Source: Rhodosorus marinus (taxonomy: Eukaryota > Rhodophyta > Stylonematophyceae > Stylonematales > Stylonemataceae). From it: a DNA stretch of 64,000 bases. Made by a program: the position numbers and the translations under genes. Location of the stretch: positions 310,001 to 374,000 of the forward strand of contig JAMWBK010000007.1 in NCBI GenBank assembly GCA_029953675.1, read 5' to 3'. Below, one piece after another: positions 10,383 to 21,824 of the stretch; position 1 is the first letter of the stretch; each line of letters opens with the position of its first letter. The notes under the pieces are model-generated. The model did not search any database and was not told where the DNA came from. It saw only the letters and a program-made list of their open reading frames with translations.

Positions 10383-13300
10383 ATGTTTCAGTTGGTTGGC
10401 TATGATGAGGTGTTCAATGGGGAGGTTGCAGGACTATGGAGGAAAGCCAGCGGGGCTGGCGAGAGTGGAGATGCTCATGGGATCTCTCACGTTGTGGCCA
10501 TTATGGGGCCACAGAGTAGTGGAAAGTCTACTATTATGAACCGACTGTTTGGGACTGACTTTTTTACTATGGATGAGGATCAGGGACGGTATCAGGTAAG
10601 GAGATTGAGAGCGTGCGGCGAAGGGCTAGCCTGGCTGGAAAGTTTGGTGGCTGAGTTTTTGTTTGTGTGGTGTAATTAAAGGTTACTCAAGGGATCTGGC
10701 TTGGGTTCGACCGAAAATCTGGAACAGCAGTAATTGATCTCGAAGGTACGGACAGTAGGGAAAGAGGGGAGGATGCCGTAACATTTGAACGAAAGTCTGC
10801 GTTGTTCGCTTTAGCGATCTCAGAGGTGCTCATCATCAACCTCTGGTGAGTTAAATCACCTGATTGGGCTCTTTGGAACAAACCAGAAAGCGCACGCCTT
10901 GCTCAAGCAGTAACACTTACTCTCAACGCGTCGCTGACAGGACCCAGGACGTAGGTAGACTCAACGCGTCGAACATTTTATTGTTGAGGACAGTACTGGA
11001 GCAGGACCTAGTTCTTTTCCATGACGAGAAATCAGCTCCGATGCGAACAAAGCTCCTGTTCCTCTTCAGGGACCACGACATGGCCACTCCCCTTCCACGC
11101 CTTTCCAATGTGATGAAGGAGGACCTCCAGGTAGCTGACAACCACTACTGACACAACCAAGGAATTCTCTAATCCAAATCTTGTGCGCTGAATAGGGAAT
11201 CTGGAAACAAATCACTGCAGGAACGGTCCATAATGAGTCCCAGTTGGAGGAATTTTTCGATCTAGAATTCTATGCACTCCCACACAAAGTCCTCATGCCA
11301 GAAGAATTTGAAGCTGCTTGTCTCGAACTACGTGCGAATTTCCAGAAAGAGGTGAGCTTAGTACAGTTTCCCTGCTGCGCTGTTTCCATGGAAACCAAAG
11401 GAAGTCCTTGGGTCTTCAATAGGTTCGGGGCAAATCCTGCTGCACTACTGAGGCCCCCGATGCCGGAAGAGCTCGCTCTCTCTCCTAGCGAAACTTGTCT
11501 ATCCAACCATTAGATTATTTGCCAGAGCAGCTAAGCTTGCTGGATTTGCATCCGCGAAATTCAACTTGTAACCCGGGACGTGTTTGTTTCGTTTGTCGAA
11601 ATCCACAGGATATATTCAAAAGTTCCTATGATCGTCAGCTGTCTTTGGATGGGTTCCCTGTGTTTGCGGGTGGTGTATGGGAGACGATTCGTAGGGACAA
11701 AGAGCTCGACCTCCCTGCACAGAGAGAACTGGTGGCTGTTGTACGCTGCGATGAGTTCAAGAAGGAAGCACTTGAAGCTGCCGAGGAGGAGCTGGGTGTT
11801 GTAAAAGAGGCGATCAATACTGGTGACGACACAAAGCTTGCTGCGGTTGGTGAGGATATCGGGGGGATAGTTTCCAGGGCATTCGAAGTATTCGATGAAA
11901 ATGCCCAGAGGTACCCCGAAAAGGCGGTATCGAAGAGGGCAGAGCTGGAAGCAAGTCTCTCCGCGTTGGCAACGGGAATCTTTGGTTCGCACGCGGACAA
12001 AGTCAGGCGTCAGCTGCTTGAGGCCTTTGGAACTCAGCTCAAATCCCTGACGTCTTGGAACGGGTTTGGGAAGGGCCTCAAGGGATTTGTGACAACGGCG
12101 ATGGGCAAGTTCGACTCCCTCTGCGCGACCAACGTCGATTACATTGAGCCCGAGTACAGTGCTAAAAGGGAGCAACTCTCGAGTTCGATCGAACTGCAAG
12201 CGCGGAGGTGGAGGGACTCTGCTGTGAAGTCCTCGCTACAGCAGCTTCAAGCACACTACGGATCCTCGTTTGCTCCTCCCTGTGCCGCAATTCTCGATGC
12301 CGCAGCAAAGCACGTTGACACTGTGTGGGCTCTCGTCGCGCAGCTCTCCCACAAGTCGTACAAGACTGTGAAGGAAGAGGTAAGGCGACGAACTGGAACA
12401 CTAGGGGAAAGCATTTGCTCGTCTTGCTGTCCCACCCCTCCGAGCTGGCTCCCTGATGAAACACATCTGATTTTGAATGGCCAGGCCTCGACGAGGTTCG
12501 CAACGGAAGGTCTAGCTTTGCCACCTGATGTCGAGCGTTCTGCAATAATAGCCTTGAAACTTGACTGCGAGGAAGAGACGCTGAGACAGATCCATGGACT
12601 CATTGGCTCGCCATCGCTGTTCCTCACTCGCGTAAAGCAGTGCTTTTTCGATCAGTTTAGAAACGATGCGAACGGACTACCCAGAGTATGGGGTAAGCTG
12701 CATGTGAATGCCGCCTGAGCATAATGGCACAAGGGAAAGCTGAAATGATATGAGCCTCTTGGGGTCTTTTGAGCGTTGTTTAATACTGTGTGCACAAGCA
12801 GTTCTTGTCCTGATTCAAAGCTTGCTTGTGAATGGTACTCTTCTGTAGGGCCTGACGACGACATAACGGAGGTGTATGAGAAAGCTTTGGAAGTCTCTGC
12901 CGACGTAGCAAACGCTTTAAGCACTGTGAACAGATTTGATTTGGATGATCCGGAGGTGGCCAAGGAATCTGTCAAGCACTTCGATGACGAGTGCTACATT
13001 GAGCAGATAAAGGCATCGCTACAGAAGGAGGCGGAGGCAGCGTTTGCTGAGTCGAAACGAAGCCAGGTAGGGCTCATCCAGCGTTTCGCTTTCCGTTTGA
13101 GAACAACATTATTGTCCGATGCTTATGAAAGTGCTCTGTCCTCGTTCCCCTCTTGATTCAAAACGGTAGGAGCAAATGAAGGCGCAGATGATGGGCGTTC
13201 AAGGGCAGCTTCCTGTTTGGTTGGTGGCGGCGCTAATTCTACTAGGATTCGATGAAGCGGTTTGGGTGTTGAAGAACCCGCTCCTCCTGATCCTCTGCAT

Positions 13301-13478
13301 CGTCCTTACCGCCGTGGGGTACGTTGGGTATGTCCTCAACATCCACGTCTTCCTGCGCGATAGATTCCGTCGGGACATGAACTCCGTCCTCCAAAGGACA
13401 AAAAGAGCGCTGGACCAGATTGCTCCTGATACACCGGCTGCAGACACATCAGTCACCTCATCTATATCTATGAACTAA
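10383..13478 (+). CDS. Sey1/RHD3-family dynamin-like GTPase of the ER (atlastin-type)
   Basis: Eight exons (10383-10595, 10682-10845, 10941-11130, 11196-11351, 11609-12379, 12485-12692, 12849-13066, 13170-13478) join in phase to 742 residues, close to yeast Sey1 (776) and plant RHD3 (about 800). The GTPase domain starts at once: P-loop GPQSSGKST near residue 41, switch region IDLEGTDS, and the family-specific RD motif in LFLFRDHD. A long helical middle domain follows. The end has two hydrophobic segments (about 655-700, [13 protein letters not shown] and [18 protein letters not shown]) and a short amphipathic tail. Family members sit in the ER membrane and fuse ER tubules in a homotypic, GTP-driven reaction. 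One splice junction rebuilds the Trp of NLW-TQDVGR, which supports the model. Confidence 0.95.
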
Positions 13479-14157
13479 CACCACGGACCCGACAAAACGT
13501 TGACCCAAACCAAGATGGGGGCAACACAAAATTTTGCATCAGAGTTGGGAACGCTGAGGTTTCTCTAGCATAGACCTGGACATTCTTTCTGATATCTAAA
13601 AAGATAACCTGAAATGCTTAAACTTGGGTTGCATGCAAGCTCAGTTTGGCCAAACGTAACCCCTTCTGCAAGAGCCATGCAACCCTAACCTGTTCACTGC
13701 GATTCCTCACCTGCTTCGATAACGAACAAGAACATGTTTGTCCTTTATTTGGTATCCAAAAGCACTGATTTTTCAAATTATGAGTAGATTGAGGAGCAAC
13801 TTTTCTAGATTATTTCGTAAATGGCTGTTATTTTCAGAAAAAGAAAAAGAAATCTATCTGACTACCGTCTTAATTAAGGACATGAATACTTTGTTTTGCG
13901 AAAAGAGCGATAATTTAGAAAATATCCTCACACGGGAGGTTAGATTTACTCACTCCATGACGTTTTATGTCTTTGGGGCGGATGGAGAACGCTGGCCGGC
14001 TGCGGCAAAAGGAGGAGAAGGAGAAGGAACAGAGGGGGGGGGTGGATAGATCTTCTTTCGGATTCCAGAGAACAAGAGTTTGAAAATTTTCACTGAATGT
14101 TTCATTTGTGTGAGTTGATTTGATGAGGGGTGTTCCGGGCCAGGAGGAAGGGAACAC
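13479..14157. other. Intergenic, AT-rich then G-rich
   Basis: AT-rich sequence without credible genes follows the Sey1-type stop. From about 13,970 the plus strand becomes strongly G-rich (runs of G near 14,030 and 14,170), as upstream of other plus-strand genes. A missing first exon of the following FBPase-like gene may lie here, but no ATG-donor pair fits in phase. Confidence 0.45.
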
Positions 14158-15978
14158 TTGGCAGGAGTAGGGGTTGTTTTGGGGGAACTTTTTTGTTGGG
14201 CAGATGTGAGCAGGAACAATCGCCCTGTTTCGTATAAAGCGCCCGGCGGCGGTAGCTTTTTTGACATCATGCAAGAGTGGGGAGCTGAAGCTGAGGACCC
14301 GGAAGATGGATTTGGAGATATGAGGAGGGGTGTGAGGACTGTAGAGGAGATGTTGGAAGACTTGAATGTCATGAACGGGTCAAGTCTCCGGCTCCCTTCC
14401 CAGAAGGGCGAAATGGTAGATGAGGTACCTGTCGATCCTTCCGTTGAGGACGATATGTTGATCCCGGGTTTGCCTCCTCAAGTCGGCGTAAGCAAGTCGT
14501 GAATCTCTTTTCGAACATGATGATCCACCTGGGAGATGAAAACGTTTTGCTTAGACGTCCGGTCTCTTGTCGCTGTTTCGCTGTACAGCATACCATCACG
14601 ACGTACCTCATCGGATCGCGCAATCAGATTCTGAAGCTCCTTGATGATAGCGGGCTAGGACACGACGAGAACGAAGGCTCCGATTCAGTACATGACCTCG
14701 TGATGATCCTTACCTCCATCACGACGGCCATCAAGACGGTTGGTGCTCAAGTAAAGCGCCTGGGACTCCCGAGAGCCGTATGCATCATATTCCCGTACAG
14801 AACAACTCACATGGGTAACCAGTATCTGTGAGAATTAAATCTCGTACGTCGCTATTCCCCGTTTTGCGTTTATACGTTTACCAACAGGCAACGGCTAACC
14901 CGAAAGTGCTGAATCAACTCGCTAATGAAACTTGGATCAACACCCTGCGCTCGAATGGACGCTGCTCAATGTTGGTTTCCGAAGATCGGGAAGAGCCAGT
15001 TATCGTCGATCACGAAAGCATGGGAAGATACATTGTCGTATTTGACCCTCTTACCGGCCTTGCTGAACCTCCCTGCGAAGATATGGTAATGTGCACCGGC
15101 CTCGTCTTCACAAATTATGCGTTTGAATTTTACCTCTGAGCTCACATGGTCTCGTTCTTCGATCCGCTTAGGGCGCAATATTCGGAATATTCAGACAGAG
15201 GTCTCAAGGCCTTCCGAAGCTCGACGACGTTACCCAACCAGGCAGACAGATTGTCGCTGCGGGATACGCATTGTACGGGTCATCTACGGTGATCATGTTC
15301 AGGTAGGTTTTGAGTTGAGAAGCAGTTTTCCAGCTAACCCGTGACCTAAACGCAATGTTTTACCCGGCACGTCTCCTGACACTTGCGCAGTATTGGCGAC
15401 GGTGTTCACGGCTTCACGCTTGATCCGACGATGAGTGAGTTCATCTTAACTCATGAGAACGTGAAAATCCCATTCGCGGGTCATATCTATGCTGTCAATG
15501 AAGGGCACACGAGTTCCTTTCGAGATCCAGTGAGGCGCATGTTGACAGAGCTGAAGGTACAGATAATCTTCTTTCCAAATATTTCCAACGGTGTTGGCCA
15601 GGACTGACGCGTTCTTTTCTATTCGTAATTCACAAGTCTGAACCCGCGCTGGACGGTAGCAAGCGACAGCTCCGGTACGTTGGCTCCATGGTAGCTGATA
15701 TCCACAGAACGATCACGTACGGGGGGGTGTATATGTATCCAGAGTATAATCAGCAACCAGCAGGGAGACTAAAATTATTGTATGAGGCGGCGCCGTTGGC
15801 ATTTTTGGTTGAACAAGCCGGCGGACAGGCGTCAAATGGTGAAAAGTCCATCCTCGATATTATACCTCAGTCAGTACACCACAGACTGCCGGTGTACATG
15901 GGCTCCGAGGACGACGTTAGCTTCATAACCGGATGCTTCAGAAGGTATCGGGAGAAGTTGCTCCTGGACCAACCTTGA
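14158..15978 (+). CDS. Divergent fructose-1,6-bisphosphatase-like protein
   Basis: Exons about 14158(?)-14487, 14589-14777, 14888-15085, 15172-15302, 15391-15556 and 15637-15978 join in phase. The start is unsettled: the first in-frame ATG is at 14267, but the frame before it still reads like protein, so an upstream exon is likely. Family motifs are clear: the N-terminal helix (HTITTYLIGSRNQ), LVSED, GAIFGIF, PGRQIVAAGYALYGSS, GFTLDPTMSEFILTHEN, LRYVGSMVADIHR, YGGVYMYP and LLYEAAPLAFLVEQAGG. There is no redox loop, so it resembles the cytosolic rather than the classic plastid enzyme. The metal-binding DPLDGSSN motif reads DPLTGLAE here, and the substrate-binding Lys of GKLRLLYE is Arg (AGRLKLLYE). 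Canonical activity is therefore doubtful. An acidic N-terminal extension of about 100 residues precedes the domain. Confidence 0.85.
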
Positions 15979-17575
15979 GAGAGAGGTGGGTAGGTTTTGC
16001 GTTCTCGATCCTTTCTAGTGGTTTTGATAGTTGTGCTTACCCTCGGCGTGTCCCAGTTTGCCTTCTTCAGGACTTCGAAAACGGAAGACGGAAGCAGAGC
16101 ATTTCTTGCCATTGTATTGAACAATAAGGCAGCGATGCCAATGGGCATTCCGCGACCGTCCGGAGGCGATCGTTGCAAAACCTGTGGAAGGCTCCGAACA
16201 GCTTTACTTTTTTTTTAAAGTGTAAATAGAATTTAACAGGCGGGCTAATGATTCCACCCTCGGGTCATAGACCACTACACTTCGGATGCGAGGGGCAACC
16301 GAGCTCTGACAGCTGAATGCGAATGAGAGGCAGTATATAGTCGTCGACGTGGAGCTTGATTCCATGTCCAAGGGTGAATGACTGATAATGAATTTTGGAT
16401 GTGCACCAGCGATGCCTGTCGACTTCCCAAATTCAAGTCAAACTGTTTTTCCCGATCAAAATCCAGATACCACCTCCTAGGAGCGGGTATCAAAACAGGA
16501 CTCCTCAAGCTAACTATCGCGATAAATGGGATCTGTTCAACGCAACGTGCTTCCGCATACGAAGCTTTTCTCCGCTGAGCTACAACAGTTTTCCTGCGTC
16601 AAGCCTTTGCCCAGCACTGTCGCGTCCACTTTCGCGCCAGGAATCTAGGAGGCATCCCCCCCCCCCTCCGCGACAAAAATTTGATTCCGACCCAAATCCG
16701 TCACATTCGGGGATCCCGAACGAGCCAAGGCGAGACACGGCTCCACACCTGAATGGATCCAACAGCGCTTGCGTGCATCAGCGATTGCTGATGAACTAAG
16801 CAAGTCAATAAGCACTATTGACTTTTGCCACCATGGACTCACATATGACAGTCTGTCCGAACGCGCACGAAAGTCCCAAATATCCGGTGATCGCGTTTTG
16901 ACAAAGAAAATTTCCGTTAACAGCAAAATAAAATCATATCTAAACCCCGGCGAAGCCGGCAGTCGCTCGGTGTATATATATATATCTCGATGCTTCTCTC
17001 CAGTTGTGGGCGGTAAATAACTGCTGGTGGTTCCTATTAGATATGAGCAAGAGATTAGGAGAAGCGTTTTGGTGCTAGAGGGGACCCCCCGCTGACATGG
17101 AGAAGTCCTGGAAAGTTGGGGATAGCTCAGAATGTTAGTGCCCTACGACAAGCCTCGCGGGACTGCGGGAGCCCTTCAGATGAGGAGCTTATCCAGAAGG
17201 CGACATAATCATGCACAAAAATAACTGATCGAAAAGCTGTTAAACGCTAACAATGATCTCGCTTCGGGGACGAAAACAAAAACAAGCAAACACCAACCCA
17301 CGTGTTGCCAAAGCCAAAAACGCCACTGCACTTCGAGGCGAAAACAAAAAACCACCAGTTGATTAAACCTAAACGCATCTATTGCCTCCCTCTACATCTA
17401 CCTCTTCCCATCATGTCAGTCGTAAGAAAAACTACCATACAATGCCAGTCATCGAGTCCATGCCCACATGAGTTCTGGCTTCTTCACCAACCCTCCAGCT
17501 TGGCAAACCCAGATCAGCCACCGCCGCCGACAAACAGAAAACCATACAAAATCTCCCAAAATCACATCGCCAATA
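15979..17575. other. Intergenic; no recognised gene
   Basis: A 73-residue frame at 15997-16218 begins with a non-ATG codon, has a hydrophobic start and ends with a CxxC (DRCKTCG). It could be an exon of a small membrane protein, but no start exon is found. From about 17,270 to 17,570 the plus strand is rich in A and C. By the rule seen elsewhere this would sit upstream of a minus-strand transcript beginning near 17,270, yet no coding frame follows on that strand. A noncoding transcript is possible. Confidence 0.35.
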
Positions 17576-17863
17576 CCTCTCTCTCTCTCTCTCCCTCTCT
17601 TCTCCCTCTTCTCTCTCGCTCCTCTCTCTCTCTATCTCTCTCTCTCTCTCTTTTTTAGATATTCCAGTTACTTAACAGGATATTTTAACTTCGCCCGATG
17701 AGGGATGGAGGGGGAATTTTATGGCACGATGTTAAGATATTGAGAAATTTCTTTTTGGAAAGGTGTCGTGGGGGGGGGGTGGGAGGGTACCAACTCACAT
17801 CGTTAAAGGGACAGTCTGTTATTAAAAAAGTTGTGTTTTACATGGTGAACGGGGGGTAATGTT

Positions 17864-17902
<39 letters not shown>

Positions 17903-17920
17903 GAGAGGGAGGGAGGGGGA
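17576..17920. repeat. (CT)n tract followed by (GA)n tract
   Basis: A CT-rich microsatellite (about 17576-17650) is followed some 220 bp later by a nearly pure GA tract (about 17867-17916). The two are reverse complements and could pair as a long imperfect hairpin. They lie in the promoter region of the glucan phosphatase gene starting at 18132. Confidence 0.85.
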
Positions 17921-18131
17921 AGGGTAATTGTTGTTAAGGCATATTAATGAAAAAGAGAGAGGCGGGTTCGTGGTAGTATTCAGGTTGGTGTGGGATGGGG
18001 GAGGAAGGAGGGGCATTAGGCTTGGTTGGGATTTAGTGTTCTGGGGAATTAGGTTGGGGGGTGGTGTGGGGGTGGGAGGGGGGAGAGGGGTGGGAACAGA
18101 GGGTTTGGTATTTTGTATGTTTGGTTTATAA

Positions 18132-20518
18132 ATGATAAAGAAGGCGGGGTTGGTTGTATTCGGGTCGTTTATGGAGAAGGAGGCGGGGGCTGCGGCCCCG
18201 TCTGGTAGGGAGGAGTTTTGGGCGTGTAAGGATCTTTATCCGAGTTTAGTGACGGCGGACGTGGCCGTGGAGGAGGATGATGCGAGTTTTGGTGAGGATG
18301 AGCCCGATAGAGGGGGCGCGAGGAAGTGGATGGAGTCGCTGTCTCTTCTGGAGGAGAATTTCGACTCCGCCGCGCATGAGAGGATGGCCGAGATGGAGCT
18401 GCAGAGAAAACCGCAGGACAGGATTGTGGTCGAGTTCTCTGTGGTGAAGAAGATTGGTGTGGAGGCGTGCGTCTTCATAGCGGGTTCTGACCCTCAACTG
18501 GGATCCTGGAACATCTCTGAAAACAAGAAAAACCAACTCACCTGGAGCGAAGGAAACCTCTGGCGTACCAAAATCGAGTTCAAGTTCGTCAAGAGCGACT
18601 CTCCATTCGTCTGCGAGTACAAGTACTATATACAAGCTCGGAAGGGACACTCGCATACAACGTAAGGACCGAAACGACATTCCTCAACCCTCTGGACGGG
18701 GTCAAAAAACTCCGGATTCTGTTCTTTCACTATCTCTCTCTTCTTGAGCTGCGTCGATGTCCTAGCAGTTCCAATTCGTTGGCTTAGTCCCAGCTTTCCT
18801 GTTAGCACTGATTTCCACAGGCATTCGGCCTGAAGGACAGTCTGTTTACTTTTTGCCCAACAGTGCGACTAGTCCACTTCGTCTCATTGAGTTAGCTGAC
18901 AGGTTTTCTTTTAACACTGATGTACAACGGCCTTCAGCCTGAAGGACAGCCTTTATGTACTGTTTGCTTACCGGTTCGACTGTTTCACTTCGTTGCTTTT
19001 GCTGACAAAATTTCCTTTTTAAGCACTGACCGCGAATGGAATTTGATCTGAAGGACGGTATGCTTCTCCCGTTTCCTGTGTTTTGCGTAGATGGGAGGAC
19101 GGAGTGAACCATGTCGTCATGGTGGTAGCTGGTGCTGGTAGAGATGTGAACGTGGAGGATGAGTGGGGATCATCTGGCGCGACCAAGTTTACTGAGGATG
19201 AGGTGCATCAAGTGAAGCGAACGAAGAGTCTTGGATTCAAGACGTTCCTGGAGAACGTACTTACGCCTTTGAGGCAGCGGAGGGTGGACTTCCTGGTTCA
19301 CGCGAGGACGGCCATGGGAGATGTCATGTACGTGTGCGGGAGTATTCCCGAGCTCGGGAGTTGGCAGAGGAACAGGGCGGTCAAGCTCAAGTACGGCGGG
19401 GCCGGGGAGGGAGCTGACTCGGTCTGGGGGGGCATGGTTACGCTTGAGGACGAACGGATGCAGTTTGAGTACAAGTACTTCATATTGAAGCAAGACGGGA
19501 CGAGAATTTGGGAGAAGGGAACCGATAAGAATCGCCAAGCGTTGACTTGGATGAAGCCGGAGTACCAGCCAGGTAGGATTCTCTTCGAGGACAAGTTTGA
19601 GTGTAATATTATCAACTTCAGTATATTCTACCCCGCGGGCGAGCACGAAGTCATGCACGTCACGGGTGAACCTGCGGTTATTGGCAAGTGGATGGACCCT
19701 GGACCGGTACCGATGAGGCTCGGAGTGAAGGAGAAGCTTGAAACGGACGTAGAGGGGCAGAAGTGGGAGCTTTCCGTGTTCCTCAGCCAGGAGACGAAGA
19801 GCTTCCAGTACCGCTACGCGCTGAAGAACACCGTAACAGGCTTCTCCAAATGGGAGCGCGAGCCCAATCGAGTCGCAAACTTAAACAACCTGCAGCCAGT
19901 CAACAGCACTTTCTTCCTACGCGACGTTAACTTTGTTGCGGACATGCAGTTCCACGAGTGCCCACCGGATATGTTCATAGGGCCGTACCCACAGACCACG
20001 GCGGACATAGACGAGATGGCAGAGGCTGGAGTAACGGCCGTCCTCAATGTACAGACTGATGAGGATTTCGATCACAGGCAGATCGATTGGGAGACACTTC
20101 TAGAACACTACGAGAAGCGAAATATACAGGTATGGATTCGCGCAATATCCGTCCAAGAGTTTCCTCGGCTCTGTCGACGTTAACACGCCAAATTCACCAC
20201 GCTTGCTTTTCTCTTATCTGCAATGTGCTCTAGGTCGTTCGCTGTCAGATTCGAGATTTCGATCGGAACAGTCTTCGAGAGCGGCTGATGAGTGCGGTGC
20301 GCGTGCTCGACGTGTTCCATATGGAAGGGAGGAAGTCGTACATCCACTGTACTGCGGGTATGGGACGTGCACCCGCAGTAGTTGTAGCATACTTGGTTTG
20401 GGTGAAGAAGTGGAACCTTTATGACGCCGTGCAGCACGTCAAGACGCACAGACCCGTTGCGGTACCGAACGTACCAGTCCTCGAGGAGGCGCTGAGGAGC
20501 AAATACACACTGTACTAA
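18132..20518 (+). CDS. Laforin-like glucan phosphatase with three CBM20 modules
   Basis: Exons 18132-18661, 19091-20129 and 20234-20518 join in phase to 617 residues; an in-frame ATG at 18171 is an alternative start. Three starch-binding CBM20 modules follow one another, each with the PxLGxW-type turn: about 97-185 (PQLGSWN, WEDG), 243-340 (PELGSWQ) and 349-455 (AVIGKWM). A dual-specificity phosphatase domain ends the protein (about 468-617), with the active site HCTAGMGRAP and Cys near residue 562. Laforin of animals and some algae places one CBM20 (two in some algae, from memory) before the phosphatase; plant SEX4 places a CBM48 after it. Domain order here is laforin-like, but the active-site loop (CTAGMGRAPAV) is closer to SEX4. 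The likely role is removing phosphate from glucan chains during breakdown of cytosolic starch. Confidence 0.93.
18795..19075. repeat. Three diverged ~110-bp tandem repeats inside an intron
   Basis: Within the 429-bp first intron of the glucan phosphatase gene a unit of about 110 bp recurs. The anchor CCTGAAGGACAG is at 18829, 18938 and (as TCTGAAGGACGG) 19048, each preceded by AGCACTGA or ACACTGA some 30-35 bp upstream and, in the first two units, followed by CACTTCGT. This intron is about four times longer than most others in the window. Confidence 0.75.
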
Positions 20519-21125
20519 TGGCCACAGAAGTAGAGAACCCGAAAACGCCGTCGATGGGCCGCAAGCAGGTTTTTTGTCACTTCAGAGAGGAAACCAGACT
20601 GTAAAATAGGTACCTTCAATTCAACCAAAAATTCCACGAGCTGAAAGAAACTCGCAAGGAAAAGAAAGGTGTCGATTACTGCTGCTATCTATCATTCCTC
20701 TTGGCACCCGAAGTTATCTAGTGTGTAGAGCAATTTGGATTGGGCTTTTGCGGTGGTTGTGGTTGAGACCTCTGCAGCCAGCTTTCTGCGTCTGCTTCTG
20801 AAACCAGAGCGAGCGAGCGAGAGAGATAGAGAGAGAGAGACAGAGACAGAGGACCACTAAACGTAAACATAAAATGAAAAGTCTGCATCCGGTCCATAAA
20901 ATCTCCTCTTCTGCTCCGAACCACTACACCCTTCTGCCACATCCAACGCCAGCGATGCATCTCAGCAAAAGTATTGAACAAAGATATATATACATCTTAA
21001 TTAACAGTATACGCGGGGAAGGAATGAACTGTGCTTCATGCTTCTTTCCAATCGAACATAACTAAATGTGCTTCCGCCTCCAAGAACGACAGCCGCGCAG
21101 CGGTGGCCATACACTTTCCGTTCAC
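20519..21125. other. Intergenic between glucan phosphatase and LSM8 (convergent)
   Basis: Three-prime flanks of two convergent genes. It contains a short GA/CA-rich stretch (20812-20850) and AT-rich sequence with TATATATA near 20,983. No credible coding frame. Confidence 0.5.
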
Positions 21126-21824
21126 CTAATGCACAATCGGTTTGAGTGTCTCTCCCTGTATGGATAAAACAATAAACAAAAAACGATATGACTATCAGAT
21201 AAAGAATTATCAAAATAAATTTATAATGATTTACGATAACTCGAGACGGCGACGATGGAGGTTGGTGTTTACCTTTACGTTTTCCCAGTCTACATCCTTG
21301 TCCTTCTCCTGATCTACGAGCCCAACGATCGCTCTGTTTTGAAGTAGAAATTAGTCGTATGTTCAGCCAGCTATTAGCACTGATCATTGTTCGCTTCAGT
21401 TTCCTCTACTAGCCGCCAGATGATTCCTTACACGTTGGGTCCCCTGATGACGAACAGCCCTCGTGGAACTTCCTCTACCCCAGCGTCATCAGAGAAGAAT
21501 CTTTCAATGGTATTCTCCAGGATCAAGTTGTGAGCTTGATCTACCCCCCGCAGTGTCCCCTTGTTTTTATAGAAGCGTTTCCGTAAGAAAAGCAGATGAG
21601 TGAGCTATTGAAAAACAAACCAGTTAGGCAAAACAAAACTGAAACGACATTCCCCTGAAGACTCGCCTGAGCGGAGCAGATCAGTAAGAAAAGCTAAACC
21701 CACAGGGGGCTCATAGACAAGCACGAATCGATGATAAGCCAACACTCACCTGAACATTCCTTCCGTCGTGCATCACTACGGTCACGATCTTGTCAATGAA
21801 AGGCTCGCAAAGGTGGCGAGACAT
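21126..21824 (-). CDS. LSM8: LSM8, Sm-like subunit of the nuclear LSM2-8 ring
   Basis: Four exons on the minus strand (21824-21750, 21559-21432, 21333-21273, 21155-21126) join in phase to exactly 97 residues, matching the 96-97 residue length of LSM8. Visible are the Sm1 motif (VTVVMHDGRNVQGTLRGVDQ, then NLILENTIERFF), the Sm2 motif (GLFVIRGPNVAIVG) and the LSM8-type end ETLKPIVH. The protein should bind the 3' oligo(U) end of U6 snRNA as part of the LSM2-8 heptamer and serve in splicing, which fits this intron-rich genome. No exon is long enough to stand out as an open frame; the last coding exon is only 30 nt. Confidence 0.92.

Noticed and set aside
11495-11608. Upstream extension of the large Sey1 exon
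   Set aside because: The frame is open to the left of 11609, but the family alignment and the CACAG acceptor at 11608 place this stretch in an intron.
13738-14049. 103-codon frame as first exon of the FBPase-like gene
   Set aside because: Its end is a poly-Gly low-complexity stretch and no donor in phase with the next exon exists.
15997-16218. Small membrane protein with CxxC just after the FBPase-like gene
   Set aside because: It lacks an ATG and I could not find a first exon in phase. Kept only as a note in the intergenic entry.
17118-17195. tRNA-like start (GGGGATAGCTCAG...)
   Set aside because: The D-arm-like sequence is not followed by an acceptable anticodon arm or a GTTCRAN T-loop, and no cloverleaf can be drawn.
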